From: an uncultured Clostridia bacterium
GTDB taxonomy: Bacteria; Bacillota; Clostridia; Christensenellales; CAG-917
DNA length: 9,785 nt
Assembly: GCA_937881285.1 (NCBI GenBank)
Contig: CALGEU010000266.1
Coordinates: forward strand, 1-9,785
Reading direction: 5' to 3'
A program made the translations under genes and the position numbers. The notes under the pieces were generated by a model that saw nothing but the letters and a program-made list of their open reading frames with translations, was not told the origin of the DNA and ran no database searches. Of this stretch, positions 1 to 7,287 are shown one piece after another. Position 1 is the stretch's first letter, and each line of letters starts with the position of its first letter.

Positions 1-30
1 AAAAAAGTTGTAAATTTAATTTTAATTTAA

Positions 31-58
31 TTTGTTTGAAATGATTGTTTAATACAAT
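31..58 (+). promoter_or_regulatory. Candidate promoter of the lipoprotein operon
   Basis: TTTGTT (31-36) and TACAAT (53-58) are separated by 16 nt in a very A+T-rich stretch. TACAAT matches the -10 consensus at five of six positions, but the -35 match is poor. Transcription would start near 65, just at the base of the leader hairpin. An alternative pair is TTGAAA (36-41) with TATATG (60-65). The region is so A+T-rich that chance matches are likely. Confidence 0.35.
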
Positions 59-64
59 GTATAT

Positions 65-106
65 GACAGTATTCGAAAGTGTACCCTGTATGTTTTCGAG
101 AGACTG
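65..106 (+). promoter_or_regulatory. Imperfect leader hairpin before the lipoprotein gene
   Basis: CAGT (67-70) pairs with ACTG (103-106), and TCGAAA (73-78) pairs with TTTCGA (94-99). A small internal loop (AT against GAG) lies between the two stems, and a short TAC/GTA stem may cap the loop. If transcription starts near 65, the structure sits at the very 5' end of the mRNA, where such stems often protect against decay. It ends 17 nt before the AGGAG ribosome binding site, so it does not obviously hide it. No known riboswitch class is recognised. Confidence 0.4.
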
Positions 107-135
107 CAAAATAATAAACCTATAGGAGAAAAATT

Positions 136-3100
136 ATGAAACGCAGACTGTTTTCGTTCCTTATGGTCGTGATGATCGTCTGTCTTGCTGCGAGCATGGT
201 TGTGCTCAGCGCATGCGACAAGACCGATCCGCCCGCCCCGGAACCCGATTACTCAAGCGATACCACGACTATGTTTAAGGAAGTTGTTCAAAAGTTGCAG
301 GCTTCTTACGTGGTCGGAAACAAATTCGGAGTTGACGTTGACGCTCACTTTGCAATCGACGACAAGACCGAAAAGAACGATGACGTGAAATTTGCACTCA
401 CCGCAAAAGGAAACGCCGACCTTGCAAACACGCAAGACGCAAGCGCAACCGACTTCTTCATCGAACTTGCAATGCACAAAGGCGAAGAGAAAACAACTCT
501 TCTCGGCATCGCATACGAAGTGATTGAAAACGAACCGTTCTTCTTCGTCAGCGTCGCGGGCAGCGAGTATATCAAACTCAACGGTTATTCTCTCACCGCA
601 CTCTACGCCGCGGCAACGGGAACGGCACAATCTTCCGCAGAAATTTTCGGTTTTGACGTGCAGGAAATCATCAGTTGGGTTATGCCCATTCTCTTCGGTG
701 AAAAAGGCACGGTGAAAGACGGCGTTTACACCTTTGGTTTTGACCTTGCAAACGTGATGACAAGTCTCAACGAAGCATCGGGTATGATTTTCTCATTACT
801 CGAATCTCAAGCAGGTATCACCAAAGAACAAGTCAACGGCGTTATCGCACAAGTTTTCGGCAATCTCGAATACACCGTCGGAACGAAGACCTACAAAGTC
901 AAAGACCTTAATTCTCTCACCGAATACGTCAAGAGAGAAATGTCCTTTGAAGGCACTCTCGCGTTCGCATTTGACGCAAACGACAAATTTGACAGCGCAA
1001 ACATATCTTTCGACTACGCTCAAAAGAGCACTCCGGTTGCAAACTACACTTTTGCAGTGAACAAAGCGAAAGTCGGCATCGACACAGTCGGCGTTGACAC
1101 TTTTGCAAACTTTACACTCACCGCGGACCAAAGAAAGAACAACGAAGCAATCAACGCTCTCAACTTCTCTCTTCTCGGCACTGCAACCGGCTACAACGCA
1201 GACGGCGAAGTCGCGCACAACTACACCATCGAAGTTCAATCGGACATCAATCCGTTTGCTCTTCTCTCACTTGTCGGCAACACTTCAAAAGAAAACATCG
1301 TCGCAACGCTCAAAAAACTCGGATATTTCCATCTCGAAATAAACGAAGTTTATGAAGACGAAACAAAAGCACCGCTCAACATAATCACTCTTCACAGCAA
1401 CTTTGAAGAAGGTTTTGCGGTTGCAAACGTTCACACCTACGGCGCAATCATCTACAAAGCCGGCGTTGGCGGCGTATACGATTTCGATGCACTCGTTGAC
1501 GTGATCGATATGCTCGTCAACAAACCGTCCGATCCGGGCGAAGATCCCGGCACGGGCGAACAACCGAGCCAGAGCATAGTCGACAAAATCAAAGACGTTG
1601 TCGACACCGTTAAAGAATACCTTGCATACTTCAATTTCGATAATATGACCGAAAACGGGGTTACAGTCGAACTCAAAAACCTTGTGTTCCATCTTCTTGA
1701 CTCCCTTGGTGTCGATACCGACGGCATTATAGGTACAGGCGTTGCGGGATTGCTCGGTTGCAACACTATGAACGTAAAACTTCAAACCCCAACCTACAAC
1801 ACTTGCGATGAAAGAGTGGCAACTGACAACATAGTCTGCACGATAAGAGAAGCGAGCGGATTTAAGACAGGCAAAAATGACTTCATCAAACAAATCGTTT
1901 CTCTCGTCGGATTTGATGCAAGAATTCTGCAAGGCGACACAAATCTCAACAACAATAACAACGGTTCTCTTGAACTTGACAAAGCATTCAAAATAACAGG
2001 TATCAACCTTAAAGGCGAAGAAGTCGTAACAAGCGGTTTCATAATGGGCGCAAAAGGCTTTGACGCAAACACTGTTGGTAAACAAACCGTAACATTGTAT
2101 ATTGCTGTTGCAAATGACCTGTTGCATCTTGCCGGTGCAGGACTTGAACTCGGCGACGATATTCCGCTCTCCGGTGCACTCAAATTCGAAACCGAAATCG
2201 AAGTCGTGGCATTTGATGAAGACGCAGCTGTTTCAACCGAAAACGTAAAAACAGGAACATTGACTCTTGCAAAAGGCACTAAATTGTTCGATAAGATTCA
2301 AACCAGCACATCAAAAGAAACTTATATCGTTGTCAACGACATCAAGCGTGCTCTCAGTGAAGACAATCTCGTTGTGCTCGATAAAGACGGTAACAATGTA
2401 ACTGCAACGGTTCTCGTGGACGATAAACTCGCTCTCGTCGGTTCATATAGCGTGCACTTTGAATACGCAGGCTACAAAACCGAAAACATTACACTGAACG
2501 TTGACGACGCATATGTCAAACGTGCAGACGGAAAAGAAGAAACAACCGAACTCGTCCTTGGCGGAACATGGGACTTCAGTGAATACGATGTTTACAAGGT
2601 AACTGCCGCAGGTGAAGAAAAAGTCGATGTCGAAACAGTCTATAAACTTAACAACACAACGGCAAAACTTACAGATATCTTTGACATAGAAGGCGGCGTT
2701 TACACCGTGAAAAAAGATTTGTCTTTCATCGGCAAGACATTCAAAATTTCACACACCGTCAAACTTGACAGCGGTAACAAAGTCATCAATATCGATATCC
2801 CGTTCGTATGTGCAGAAGGCTACTCCGTCGATAATCTCAGTTCAATTTACTTCGGAAACTCTATCAACGGTAAAGCGGGCATTTCCGTCGGCGAAAAGAA
2901 GTATTCTATCGTCTACAACAACGGAACGTTTGAATTCGTCGCAGAAGACGGATCAAAACTCGAAAATGCATCCGTCACCTTGACCTGGGCAACAAGAAAA
3001 ATCGATGTTGAATTCAATGAAAACGGTTTCATTGCCAACTATGCGAACAAGAATCAGGCAGGTAGCAGAAACGAAAAAATCAATTATACGATAACAGTTG

Positions 3101-3459
3101 GCGACTACTACTACACTTCTAATGCGTATTCTTATGAGCTTTATGCTTCTAACGTATCGAGCGCAAAAGTAGATTCGAATCTCAACGGAAAAGTTTCAAA
3201 TGTCAACCAAATCTACTACGTTGACGCAAACGGCGAGAAACAAACGCTTGAATTCAAATACGGCGCAGAAGGTTATGCAATCTACGTCAAAGGCACAGAT
3301 ACAAAGATCTACGACGTCGCAATGACCGTAACGAAAGACAACGCTGCAGTTGAACTCGTTGAAGGCAAATTCACGGAAGTCGGTACGTACAAGGTTGAAT
3401 ACTCTATCAATATTAACGGAATCAACCAAACCTTCTTCCACACCGTAACCGTAAAGTAA
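136..3459 (+). CDS. Large multidomain surface lipoprotein, function unknown
   Basis: The protein has 1107 residues. The start is fixed by an AGGAG ribosome binding site at 124-129 and a clear lipoprotein signal: KRR at 2-4, a hydrophobic core, then the lipobox LSAC with the lipid-modified Cys at 27. It should be anchored to the outer face of the cytoplasmic membrane. Residues 28-460 form an acidic, beta-strand-rich region. A Pro/Gly/Asp/Glu linker covers roughly 463-478. Residues 480-700 contain three cysteines (542, 557, 568). From about 707 to the end there are probably four stretches of 85-125 residues (boundaries near 793, 892 and 1016) with the alternating strands and terminal 'GTYKVEY'-like motif of bacterial Ig-like modules. 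No catalytic motif is visible. It is the first gene before two paired membrane proteins, so it may be their extracellular partner, for instance in adhesion, envelope maintenance or ligand capture. That role is inference, and I do not recognise the family. Confidence 0.85.
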   Translation: MKRRLFSFLMVVMIVCLAASMVVLSACDKTDPPAPEPDYSSDTTTMFKEVVQKLQASYVVGNKFGVDVDAHFAIDDKTEKNDDVKFALTAKGNADLANTQDASATDFFIELAMHKGEEKTTLLGIAYEVIENEPFFFVSVAGSEYIKLNGYSLTALYAAATGTAQSSAEIFGFDVQEIISWVMPILFGEKGTVKDGVYTFGFDLANVMTSLNEASGMIFSLLESQAGITKEQVNGVIAQVFGNLEYTVGTKTYKVKDLNSLTEYVKREMSFEGTLAFAFDANDKFDSANISFDYAQKSTPVANYTFAVNKAKVGIDTVGVDTFANFTLTADQRKNNEAINALNFSLLGTATGYNADGEVAHNYTIEVQSDINPFALLSLVGNTSKENIVATLKKLGYFHLEINEVYEDETKAPLNIITLHSNFEEGFAVANVHTYGAIIYKAGVGGVYDFDALVDVIDMLVNKPSDPGEDPGTGEQPSQSIVDKIKDVVDTVKEYLAYFNFDNMTENGVTVELKNLVFHLLDSLGVDTDGIIGTGVAGLLGCNTMNVKLQTPTYNTCDERVATDNIVCTIREASGFKTGKNDFIKQIVSLVGFDARILQGDTNLNNNNNGSLELDKAFKITGINLKGEEVVTSGFIMGAKGFDANTVGKQTVTLYIAVANDLLHLAGAGLELGDDIPLSGALKFETEIEVVAFDEDAAVSTENVKTGTLTLAKGTKLFDKIQTSTSKETYIVVNDIKRALSEDNLVVLDKDGNNVTATVLVDDKLALVGSYSVHFEYAGYKTENITLNVDDAYVKRADGKEETTELVLGGTWDFSEYDVYKVTAAGEEKVDVETVYKLNNTTAKLTDIFDIEGGVYTVKKDLSFIGKTFKISHTVKLDSGNKVINIDIPFVCAEGYSVDNLSSIYFGNSINGKAGISVGEKKYSIVYNNGTFEFVAEDGSKLENASVTLTWATRKIDVEFNENGFIANYANKNQAGSRNEKINYTITVGDYYYTSNAYSYELYASNVSSAKVDSNLNGKVSNVNQIYYVDANGEKQTLEFKYGAEGYAIYVKGTDTKIYDVAMTVTKDNAAVELVEGKFTEVGTYKVEYSININGINQTFFHTVTVK

Positions 3460-3469
3460 CTTTCTCTAT

Positions 3470-3505
3470 TATGCAGGCAACGGCGTAAGAACCGTTGCTT
3501 GCATA
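3470..3505 (+). other. 14-bp intercistronic hairpin without U-tract
   Basis: TATGCA (3470-3475), G3476 and GCAACGG (3477-3483) pair with CCGTTGC (3492-3498), T3499 and TGCATA (3500-3505). This gives 14 pairs with one G-U wobble, around an 8-nt loop. The bases that follow are CCCCCGTTATAAC, not a T-run, so it does not look like an intrinsic terminator. It begins 11 nt after the lipoprotein stop and ends 30 nt before the next start. A role as 3' stabiliser, processing site or partial attenuator setting the ratio of lipoprotein to membrane proteins is plausible but inferred. Confidence 0.7.
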
Positions 3506-3535
3506 CCCCCGTTATAACAATCAAAAAGGAAAATT

Positions 3536-4774
3536 ATGAACAAGACACTAATTTACAAAGGGCTTAAAATCCTGTTTTTCCTTGCCGGATTTCCGCTGTT
3601 GATATTGATGATGATAATCACTATGGCACCGATGTTCGACCAGGAAATCATGGGAAGCCACGCAGCAAACTGGGTTATCGGTTTCTGTGCGATATGGGTC
3701 GGAGTGCTCATAGTCCGATTCGTCCTTGATAAATTCGTGGGTAAAAAGAGCGAAACCTGCCACAAGATAGTGCTTGTGGCAGTGGCTGCTCTCTCGGTGC
3801 TTTGCGTGCTTCTCCCTTCCGCTATATACGACGGCGTAACGGAAAAGAAATACAACGCGGCATACGACGCACTCTACGACAAGAGCGACGTGAAATCCTA
3901 CGACTCGATCACAGGCTGGCACAGAGACTTCACCACAGGATATAAAAGCGAAGTTTATTATCTCATCTCGGACAACTACGACATTCAGAAAATGTACGGA
4001 CTCAGCCATACATACTCCGAGTGGTTCAAAAACGCCGACAGTTACGACAAAGAACACGGAATCGGCTACAAATACGGAACTATCGAAAAAACGCAGGTGC
4101 TGACCAAAGAAAAACTCGAAGCACTTGAAAAATATAACGCGGCAAAGGCAGAACTCGACGCTCTCGAAGCGGAAATTGCCGCTTACGAAGCCGCATACAC
4201 TCAGGCAAAAGAAGCATACCTGCAAGACACTTCAAACGCTCAACTCGAAACCGCTATGAACGAAGCAAAAGCAAGTTATGAAGCGTTTCTTGCGGAAAAA
4301 GACGAAGATCTAGTTCGTCTCAAAGGCGCACGTGTGGACGTCACCGCGTACAAGGCAGAACTCGTAAATATTCTTCTCACTGCAGTCAAAGACCCGAACT
4401 TGCTCCCCGACGGACTTAAAGTGAATATCGCAGGACTGGATCTCGACATCGGAAGCATTCTCAATCAGGTTCTCGGACTCGTCGGAGAAAACATCACTCC
4501 CGAAACCGTATCCGCACTTATTCCCGACGTTATCTACACGGGACTCGGCGACGAAACGGTGTCTAAATATCAAAAAGCGGTTGAAGGAAGCGACAGCGAC
4601 TTGTCACTTGCTCAGGCTCAATCCTTCGCTTTCAAAGCAGAATATTATCCGAGCGTTCTCGCAGCCGGCGCAATGCGCTACGCTTGCTACATATCTGTGG
4701 CTCTTATAGTGTTCAGCGTGTTCGCAACCGATTATTTTGCAAGAAAAGAAAAGGGGGAAGAGATAAATGAATAA
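3536..4774 (+). CDS. Four-helix membrane protein with extracellular coiled-coil domain
   Basis: The protein has 412 residues. The start follows an AAAGGA site (3525-3530) at normal spacing. Hydrophobic helices lie at about 8-30, 43-63, 77-96 and 375-398. The positive-inside rule (RFVLDKFVGKK between helices 2 and 3, ARKEKG at the C-terminus) puts both termini inside and the 97-371 domain outside. That domain contains a Glu/Ala-rich heptad-like stretch at roughly 186-265, probably a coiled coil, then a Leu-rich segment with ILNQVL near 308-313. Its stop overlaps the start of the next gene by 8 nt, which implies translational coupling. The next protein shares the architecture and an N-terminal AGFP motif (here at 17-20), so the two are probably paralogues acting together, perhaps with the upstream lipoprotein. 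No enzymatic motif is visible, and I do not recognise the family. Confidence 0.85.
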   Translation: MNKTLIYKGLKILFFLAGFPLLILMMIITMAPMFDQEIMGSHAANWVIGFCAIWVGVLIVRFVLDKFVGKKSETCHKIVLVAVAALSVLCVLLPSAIYDGVTEKKYNAAYDALYDKSDVKSYDSITGWHRDFTTGYKSEVYYLISDNYDIQKMYGLSHTYSEWFKNADSYDKEHGIGYKYGTIEKTQVLTKEKLEALEKYNAAKAELDALEAEIAAYEAAYTQAKEAYLQDTSNAQLETAMNEAKASYEAFLAEKDEDLVRLKGARVDVTAYKAELVNILLTAVKDPNLLPDGLKVNIAGLDLDIGSILNQVLGLVGENITPETVSALIPDVIYTGLGDETVSKYQKAVEGSDSDLSLAQAQSFAFKAEYYPSVLAAGAMRYACYISVALIVFSVFATDYFARKEKGEEINE

Positions 4775-5879
4775 GAAATTGTCCATTGCACTCAACGTCA
4801 TGCTTTATGCGGCAGGCTTCCCCGTTCTCTTTGTCATATCGCTCGTATATTCGATAAAATGGAACGGATACGGCATGTACGGCGCAAGCGCGTTTGCTCC
4901 GCTTATTGCGGTGATAATCATCGGCGCGCTTACAGTCGGGCTTCAGGTGCTCGTATACAACGTCGAAAAGAAAAAGAACAGAAAAGGCATCGCACTCAAA
5001 CTTGCAATCATCCCCGTTGCAATAATCGTAGGTTTGTTCGGAATTCTCGATATAGCAATGCCCCCGCTCCTTAAAGACGCAACGTCAAACACAATTCTCT
5101 ACGAAGACGTGGTAAACGACTATGAAGGCGTGCATCAGAAACTCCTTGAAAGAATCGAATTGTTCAAACAAAAGAACGGCCTTACAGAAGACGTAACCTA
5201 TCAGAGCGAAGAGTTTCAAGCAAAATTCAAGCCGATATTCGAAAGCATGGACAAAGCGTACAAAGCCTTTGACCCGCTTGCGATAGAAATGGCTCTCGAC
5301 TCTCCCGATATGGTCTCTTCCATACTCAACGGCAACTTCCCCGTTTCCGTCGCGGCGGCTCTTCTTCTCAAAATGCCGACGCAAACCGTGGACGGCAAAG
5401 AAGTCGTCAAACACGACGCTACGCTTGAAGAAATTCTTGCCGCGAACATGAATGTCCTTCTCACAAAAGTGCTTCCCGAAATCATGGAAAACGGACTTGA
5501 CACTTCAACGGAAGGTCTCAACAATCTTCTGAACCAAGTGCTCGTCACCAAAGAATTCGACGGAATCAGTTGGAATATATTCAACATTCTCGGCAGCAAC
5601 ATGATTGCCCCCGACGTTGACCCAAACGCACAAATCGTCAAAGTTGAAAAGAATAAATACGGCGACGTAATAAGCGAAGAAGTCATCGGTGCGGCACTTG
5701 GCTATCAAGATATGGCTTGGCTCAACGGCATTCCGCTCATGTTCTTCATTCCGCTCATCTCTATGCGAGAAATATTCTACATATACGCAGGACTTCTCGC
5801 ACTCATTGCAGTCGTGCAATGCTATCTGCGCTCGGCGCGCAACAAACAGCCCGAATCGATTGATATAATCGAGGCCTAA
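4767..5879 (+). CDS. Membrane protein paralogous to the preceding gene
   Basis: The protein has 370 residues. The ATG at 4767 lies inside the end of the preceding gene and is served by AAGGGGG (4751-4757). Helices are predicted at about 8-29, 42-64 and 76-96. The basic segment EKKKNRK at 67-73 is inside, so the 97-317 domain is probably outside. A hydrophobic stretch at 318-333 may be interfacial, and a final helix lies near 336-354, followed by a basic tail (RSARNK). The AGFP motif at 16-19 and NLLNQVL at 253-259 match positions in the preceding protein (AGFP 17-20; ILNQVL 308-313), but this protein lacks the long coiled coil. The 8-nt overlap suggests 1:1 production and perhaps a heteromer. 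It is the last gene before a strong terminator. The function is unknown, and no transporter, kinase or peptidase signature is seen. Confidence 0.85.
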   Translation: MNKKLSIALNVMLYAAGFPVLFVISLVYSIKWNGYGMYGASAFAPLIAVIIIGALTVGLQVLVYNVEKKKNRKGIALKLAIIPVAIIVGLFGILDIAMPPLLKDATSNTILYEDVVNDYEGVHQKLLERIELFKQKNGLTEDVTYQSEEFQAKFKPIFESMDKAYKAFDPLAIEMALDSPDMVSSILNGNFPVSVAAALLLKMPTQTVDGKEVVKHDATLEEILAANMNVLLTKVLPEIMENGLDTSTEGLNNLLNQVLVTKEFDGISWNIFNILGSNMIAPDVDPNAQIVKVEKNKYGDVISEEVIGAALGYQDMAWLNGIPLMFFIPLISMREIFYIYAGLLALIAVVQCYLRSARNKQPESIDIIEA

Positions 5880-5893
5880 AAACTTTCTCATCG

Positions 5894-5928
5894 AAGGGAA
5901 ACACCGCTTTTGCGGTGTTTCTCTTTTT
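5894..5928 (+). terminator. Intrinsic terminator of the lipoprotein/membrane-protein operon
   Basis: GAAACACCGC (5898-5907) and GCGGTGTTTC (5912-5921) form a perfect 10-bp stem around a TTTT loop. The stem can extend outward to about 14 pairs (5894-5907 with 5912-5925, one G-U). TTTTT at 5924-5928 follows. It starts 15 nt after the stop of the last membrane-protein gene. Confidence 0.92.
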
Positions 5929-5929
5929 A

Positions 5930-6184
5930 TAGGATTTTAGTTATTTTTTTACATTTAGGTATTTTATTATGTGATATTGTATATATAAACACCGCGTTTA
6001 TGCAAATCAAGCACATTTGAACGGTGACTTTATTTTTAACTACTCATAGAAAATACAAGTACCGCACGTGAAATTTTATTGTTTATTTTAATTGATCATC
6101 AAACAACTCGTATAGTATAATAATGGCATACGAGAAATCGTTAAACGGCAGAAAAAATCATAATTAAATCAGGGAGTTTTGCTT
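5930..6184. other. A+T-rich intergenic region, no gene seen
   Basis: Together with the terminator just before it, this is a 305-base non-coding stretch. I see no convincing reading frame, tRNA or known RNA. The left part (5930-5990) is extremely A+T-rich and contains TTTACA (5948-5953) and TATATATA-like runs that could form a weak extra promoter. CACCG (5990-5994) and CGGTG (6022-6026) could close a weak, interrupted hairpin. The only well-supported element is the promoter at 6092-6121. Confidence 0.5.
6092..6121 (+). promoter_or_regulatory. Promoter for the six-helix protein/GIY-YIG operon
   Basis: A perfect TATAAT (6116-6121) lies 18 nt after TTGATC (6092-6097), a four-of-six match to the -35 consensus. 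Transcription would start near 6128 and leave a leader of about 57 nt that ends in the GGGAG ribosome binding site at 6172-6176. It lies downstream of a strong terminator, as expected for an independent unit. Confidence 0.6.
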
Positions 6185-6907
6185 ATGATATTCCGTCAGG
6201 ATTCACTCATTCCGAAATATCTCGAAAAAAATCAAAAGGCTTTCGAGATTTTTTTAATTGTGTTTCAATGCGTGATATTTCCCATTATATCCATAGTCAT
6301 ATCTTGCGTGGGCGAACAACGCCCCGTCGCAAAATCGCTTTCGTACATAGCGTACCGTGAAAATCATATGGGGCTTATTTATTTTTACGGTTTGCTGTTC
6401 GTCGCAGGATTTTTCCTTGCGCTGAAAATGTGTCTCGACGCAGGTCAATATTCAAAACAAATGAAAATTTTCTTTCTTTGTTTTGCGGGGATAAGTTGCG
6501 TAATTCTCACGGCGGGCATTTCCGTGCCTTGGCTTGACGGCGAAGGGGACACCGTCGAAAAATTTGCAAGACTTCGCAAGATTCACAACATAGTTTCAAC
6601 GACCGGATTCGTGATGTTTTTCGTCGTCGAGTTGTGTTTGTTTCTCACGACGGCGTTCAGAAACGGCAGACAGTTTCTCATATCGGCAGGCATGATTTCT
6701 TTCGTGCTTATATCGTCGGTGATTCTCATAGAAGAAGCAAATCTCGTGGGCTACAACACCGAGTTGCACTGCCCCGTATCCGCAATCGCGCAGATTTACG
6801 TTTTCTGCGTAATAGAACTCACGATGACGATACAATATTTCCTTATGCGGATAATGCCAAACAAAAAATTCGCACTCGAAAAAGAGCCGCTCGAAAGCAA
6901 CGAATGA
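6185..6907 (+). CDS. Six-helix integral membrane protein, possibly DUF998-like
   Basis: The protein has 240 residues from the ATG at 6185, which sits 8 nt after GGGAG (6172-6176). An in-frame TTG at 6179 is too close to that site and is disfavoured. Six hydrophobic helices are seen at about 20-41, 62-83, 94-114, 135-157, 164-185 and 200-221. Charged or polar residues near or inside helices include H134, E149 and E183-E184. The short loop carrying R131 and H134 before helix 4 resembles the His-containing loop of small DUF998/Frag1-type membrane proteins. That assignment is a guess from the layout, not a firm match. The last four bases overlap the next gene (ATGA), so the GIY-YIG protein is translationally coupled. 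The cellular role is unknown. Confidence 0.8.
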   Translation: MIFRQDSLIPKYLEKNQKAFEIFLIVFQCVIFPIISIVISCVGEQRPVAKSLSYIAYRENHMGLIYFYGLLFVAGFFLALKMCLDAGQYSKQMKIFFLCFAGISCVILTAGISVPWLDGEGDTVEKFARLRKIHNIVSTTGFVMFFVVELCLFLTTAFRNGRQFLISAGMISFVLISSVILIEEANLVGYNTELHCPVSAIAQIYVFCVIELTMTIQYFLMRIMPNKKFALEKEPLESNE

Positions 6908-7170
6908 GCGACGTTTCTAAAAAATCATACTTCGCATATATCGCGCTTTGCTCGGACGGAACTTATTACGTCGGATACACCGACGACGTTGCAAAACGCG
7001 AGAAAACGCACAACTCGGGCAAAGGCGCAAAATATACAAGGTCTCGACTTCCCGTGCGCATAGTGTACTTTGAAGAATGTTGTGACAAATCTTGCGCAAT
7101 GTCTCGCGAGTGGCATCTTAAAAGATTGTCGCACGCTCAAAAAGAAACGCTGATAAAAGATAAGAAATGA
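6904..7170 (+). CDS. Small GIY-YIG domain protein (YhbQ/YazA, UPF0213 type)
   Basis: The protein has 88 residues and consists of a single GIY-YIG nuclease domain. The family hallmarks are AYI at 11-13 and YVG at 22-24 (in place of GIY and YIG), R32 in the position of the catalytic Arg, H36-N37 in the following helix, and E69 in SREWHLKRLS as the metal-binding Glu. KGAKYTRSRLP at 40-50 is typical of the YhbQ/YazA branch. Such stand-alone proteins are thought to be nucleases acting on nucleic acids, though their cellular role is poorly defined. The start at 6904 is chosen because the family begins just before the GIY motif and because ATGA couples it to the upstream stop. A longer frame reading back to 6634 exists but only overlaps the membrane-protein gene. 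The gene ends at a terminator. Confidence 0.9.
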   Translation: MSDVSKKSYFAYIALCSDGTYYVGYTDDVAKREKTHNSGKGAKYTRSRLPVRIVYFEECCDKSCAMSREWHLKRLSHAQKETLIKDKK

Positions 7171-7174
7171 ACAA

Positions 7175-7220
7175 AAAACGGCAATCCGCAAACTCGTTGA
7201 TTGTCGTTTTATTATTTTTA
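7175..7220 (+). terminator. Terminator after the GIY-YIG gene, with alternative folds
   Basis: AAAACGGCAATC (7175-7186) pairs with GATTGTCGTTTT (7199-7210), one G-U wobble, around a 12-nt loop, and is followed by a T-rich tail. A second, A+T-only hairpin, TTTATTATT (7208-7216) with AATAATAAA (7220-7228), overlaps its 3' arm. It begins 5 nt after the stop. Confidence 0.8.
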
Positions 7221-7249
7221 ATAATAAACGAGTAATTTTCTTCAACTTA

Positions 7250-7278
7250 TGGACAAAATCAAAAAATAAAACTATAAT
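7250..7278 (+). promoter_or_regulatory. Near-consensus promoter giving a leaderless exporter mRNA
   Basis: TGGACA (7250-7255, five of six) and a perfect TATAAT (7273-7278) are separated by exactly 17 nt. Standard spacing puts the start of transcription near 7285, only about 3 nt before the ATG at 7288. There is no purine-rich ribosome binding site between 7279 and 7287, which fits a leaderless message. Confidence 0.75.
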
Positions 7279-7287
7279 ATTCGCACT

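Noticed and set aside
1285..2127. Long open frame of 280 codons on the - strand
   Set aside because: It lies wholly inside the lipoprotein gene, gives a Cys/Phe/Val-rich sequence without domain character, and reflects the codon use of the + strand gene.
3495..3518. Possible promoter TTGCTT / TATAAC before the first membrane-protein gene
   Set aside because: Spacing of about 12 nt is far too short for a sigma-70-type promoter, and the -35 would lie in the hairpin arm.
3548..4225. Open frame of 225 codons on the - strand
   Set aside because: It is antisense to the first membrane-protein gene, His/Phe/Cys-rich with no domain, and has no ribosome binding site.
6179..6184. TTG start for the six-helix protein
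   Set aside because: Only 2 nt from GGGAG, whereas ATG 6185 has ideal spacing.
6634..6903. 90-residue N-terminal extension of the GIY-YIG frame
   Set aside because: It overlaps the membrane-protein gene in another frame, is not family-like, and the ATGA-coupled start at 6904 fits the family length.
7171..7287. Mn-sensing riboswitch upstream of the exporter
   Set aside because: The predicted transcript starts next to the ATG, and the upstream bases form a terminator and A+T hairpins without riboswitch motifs.
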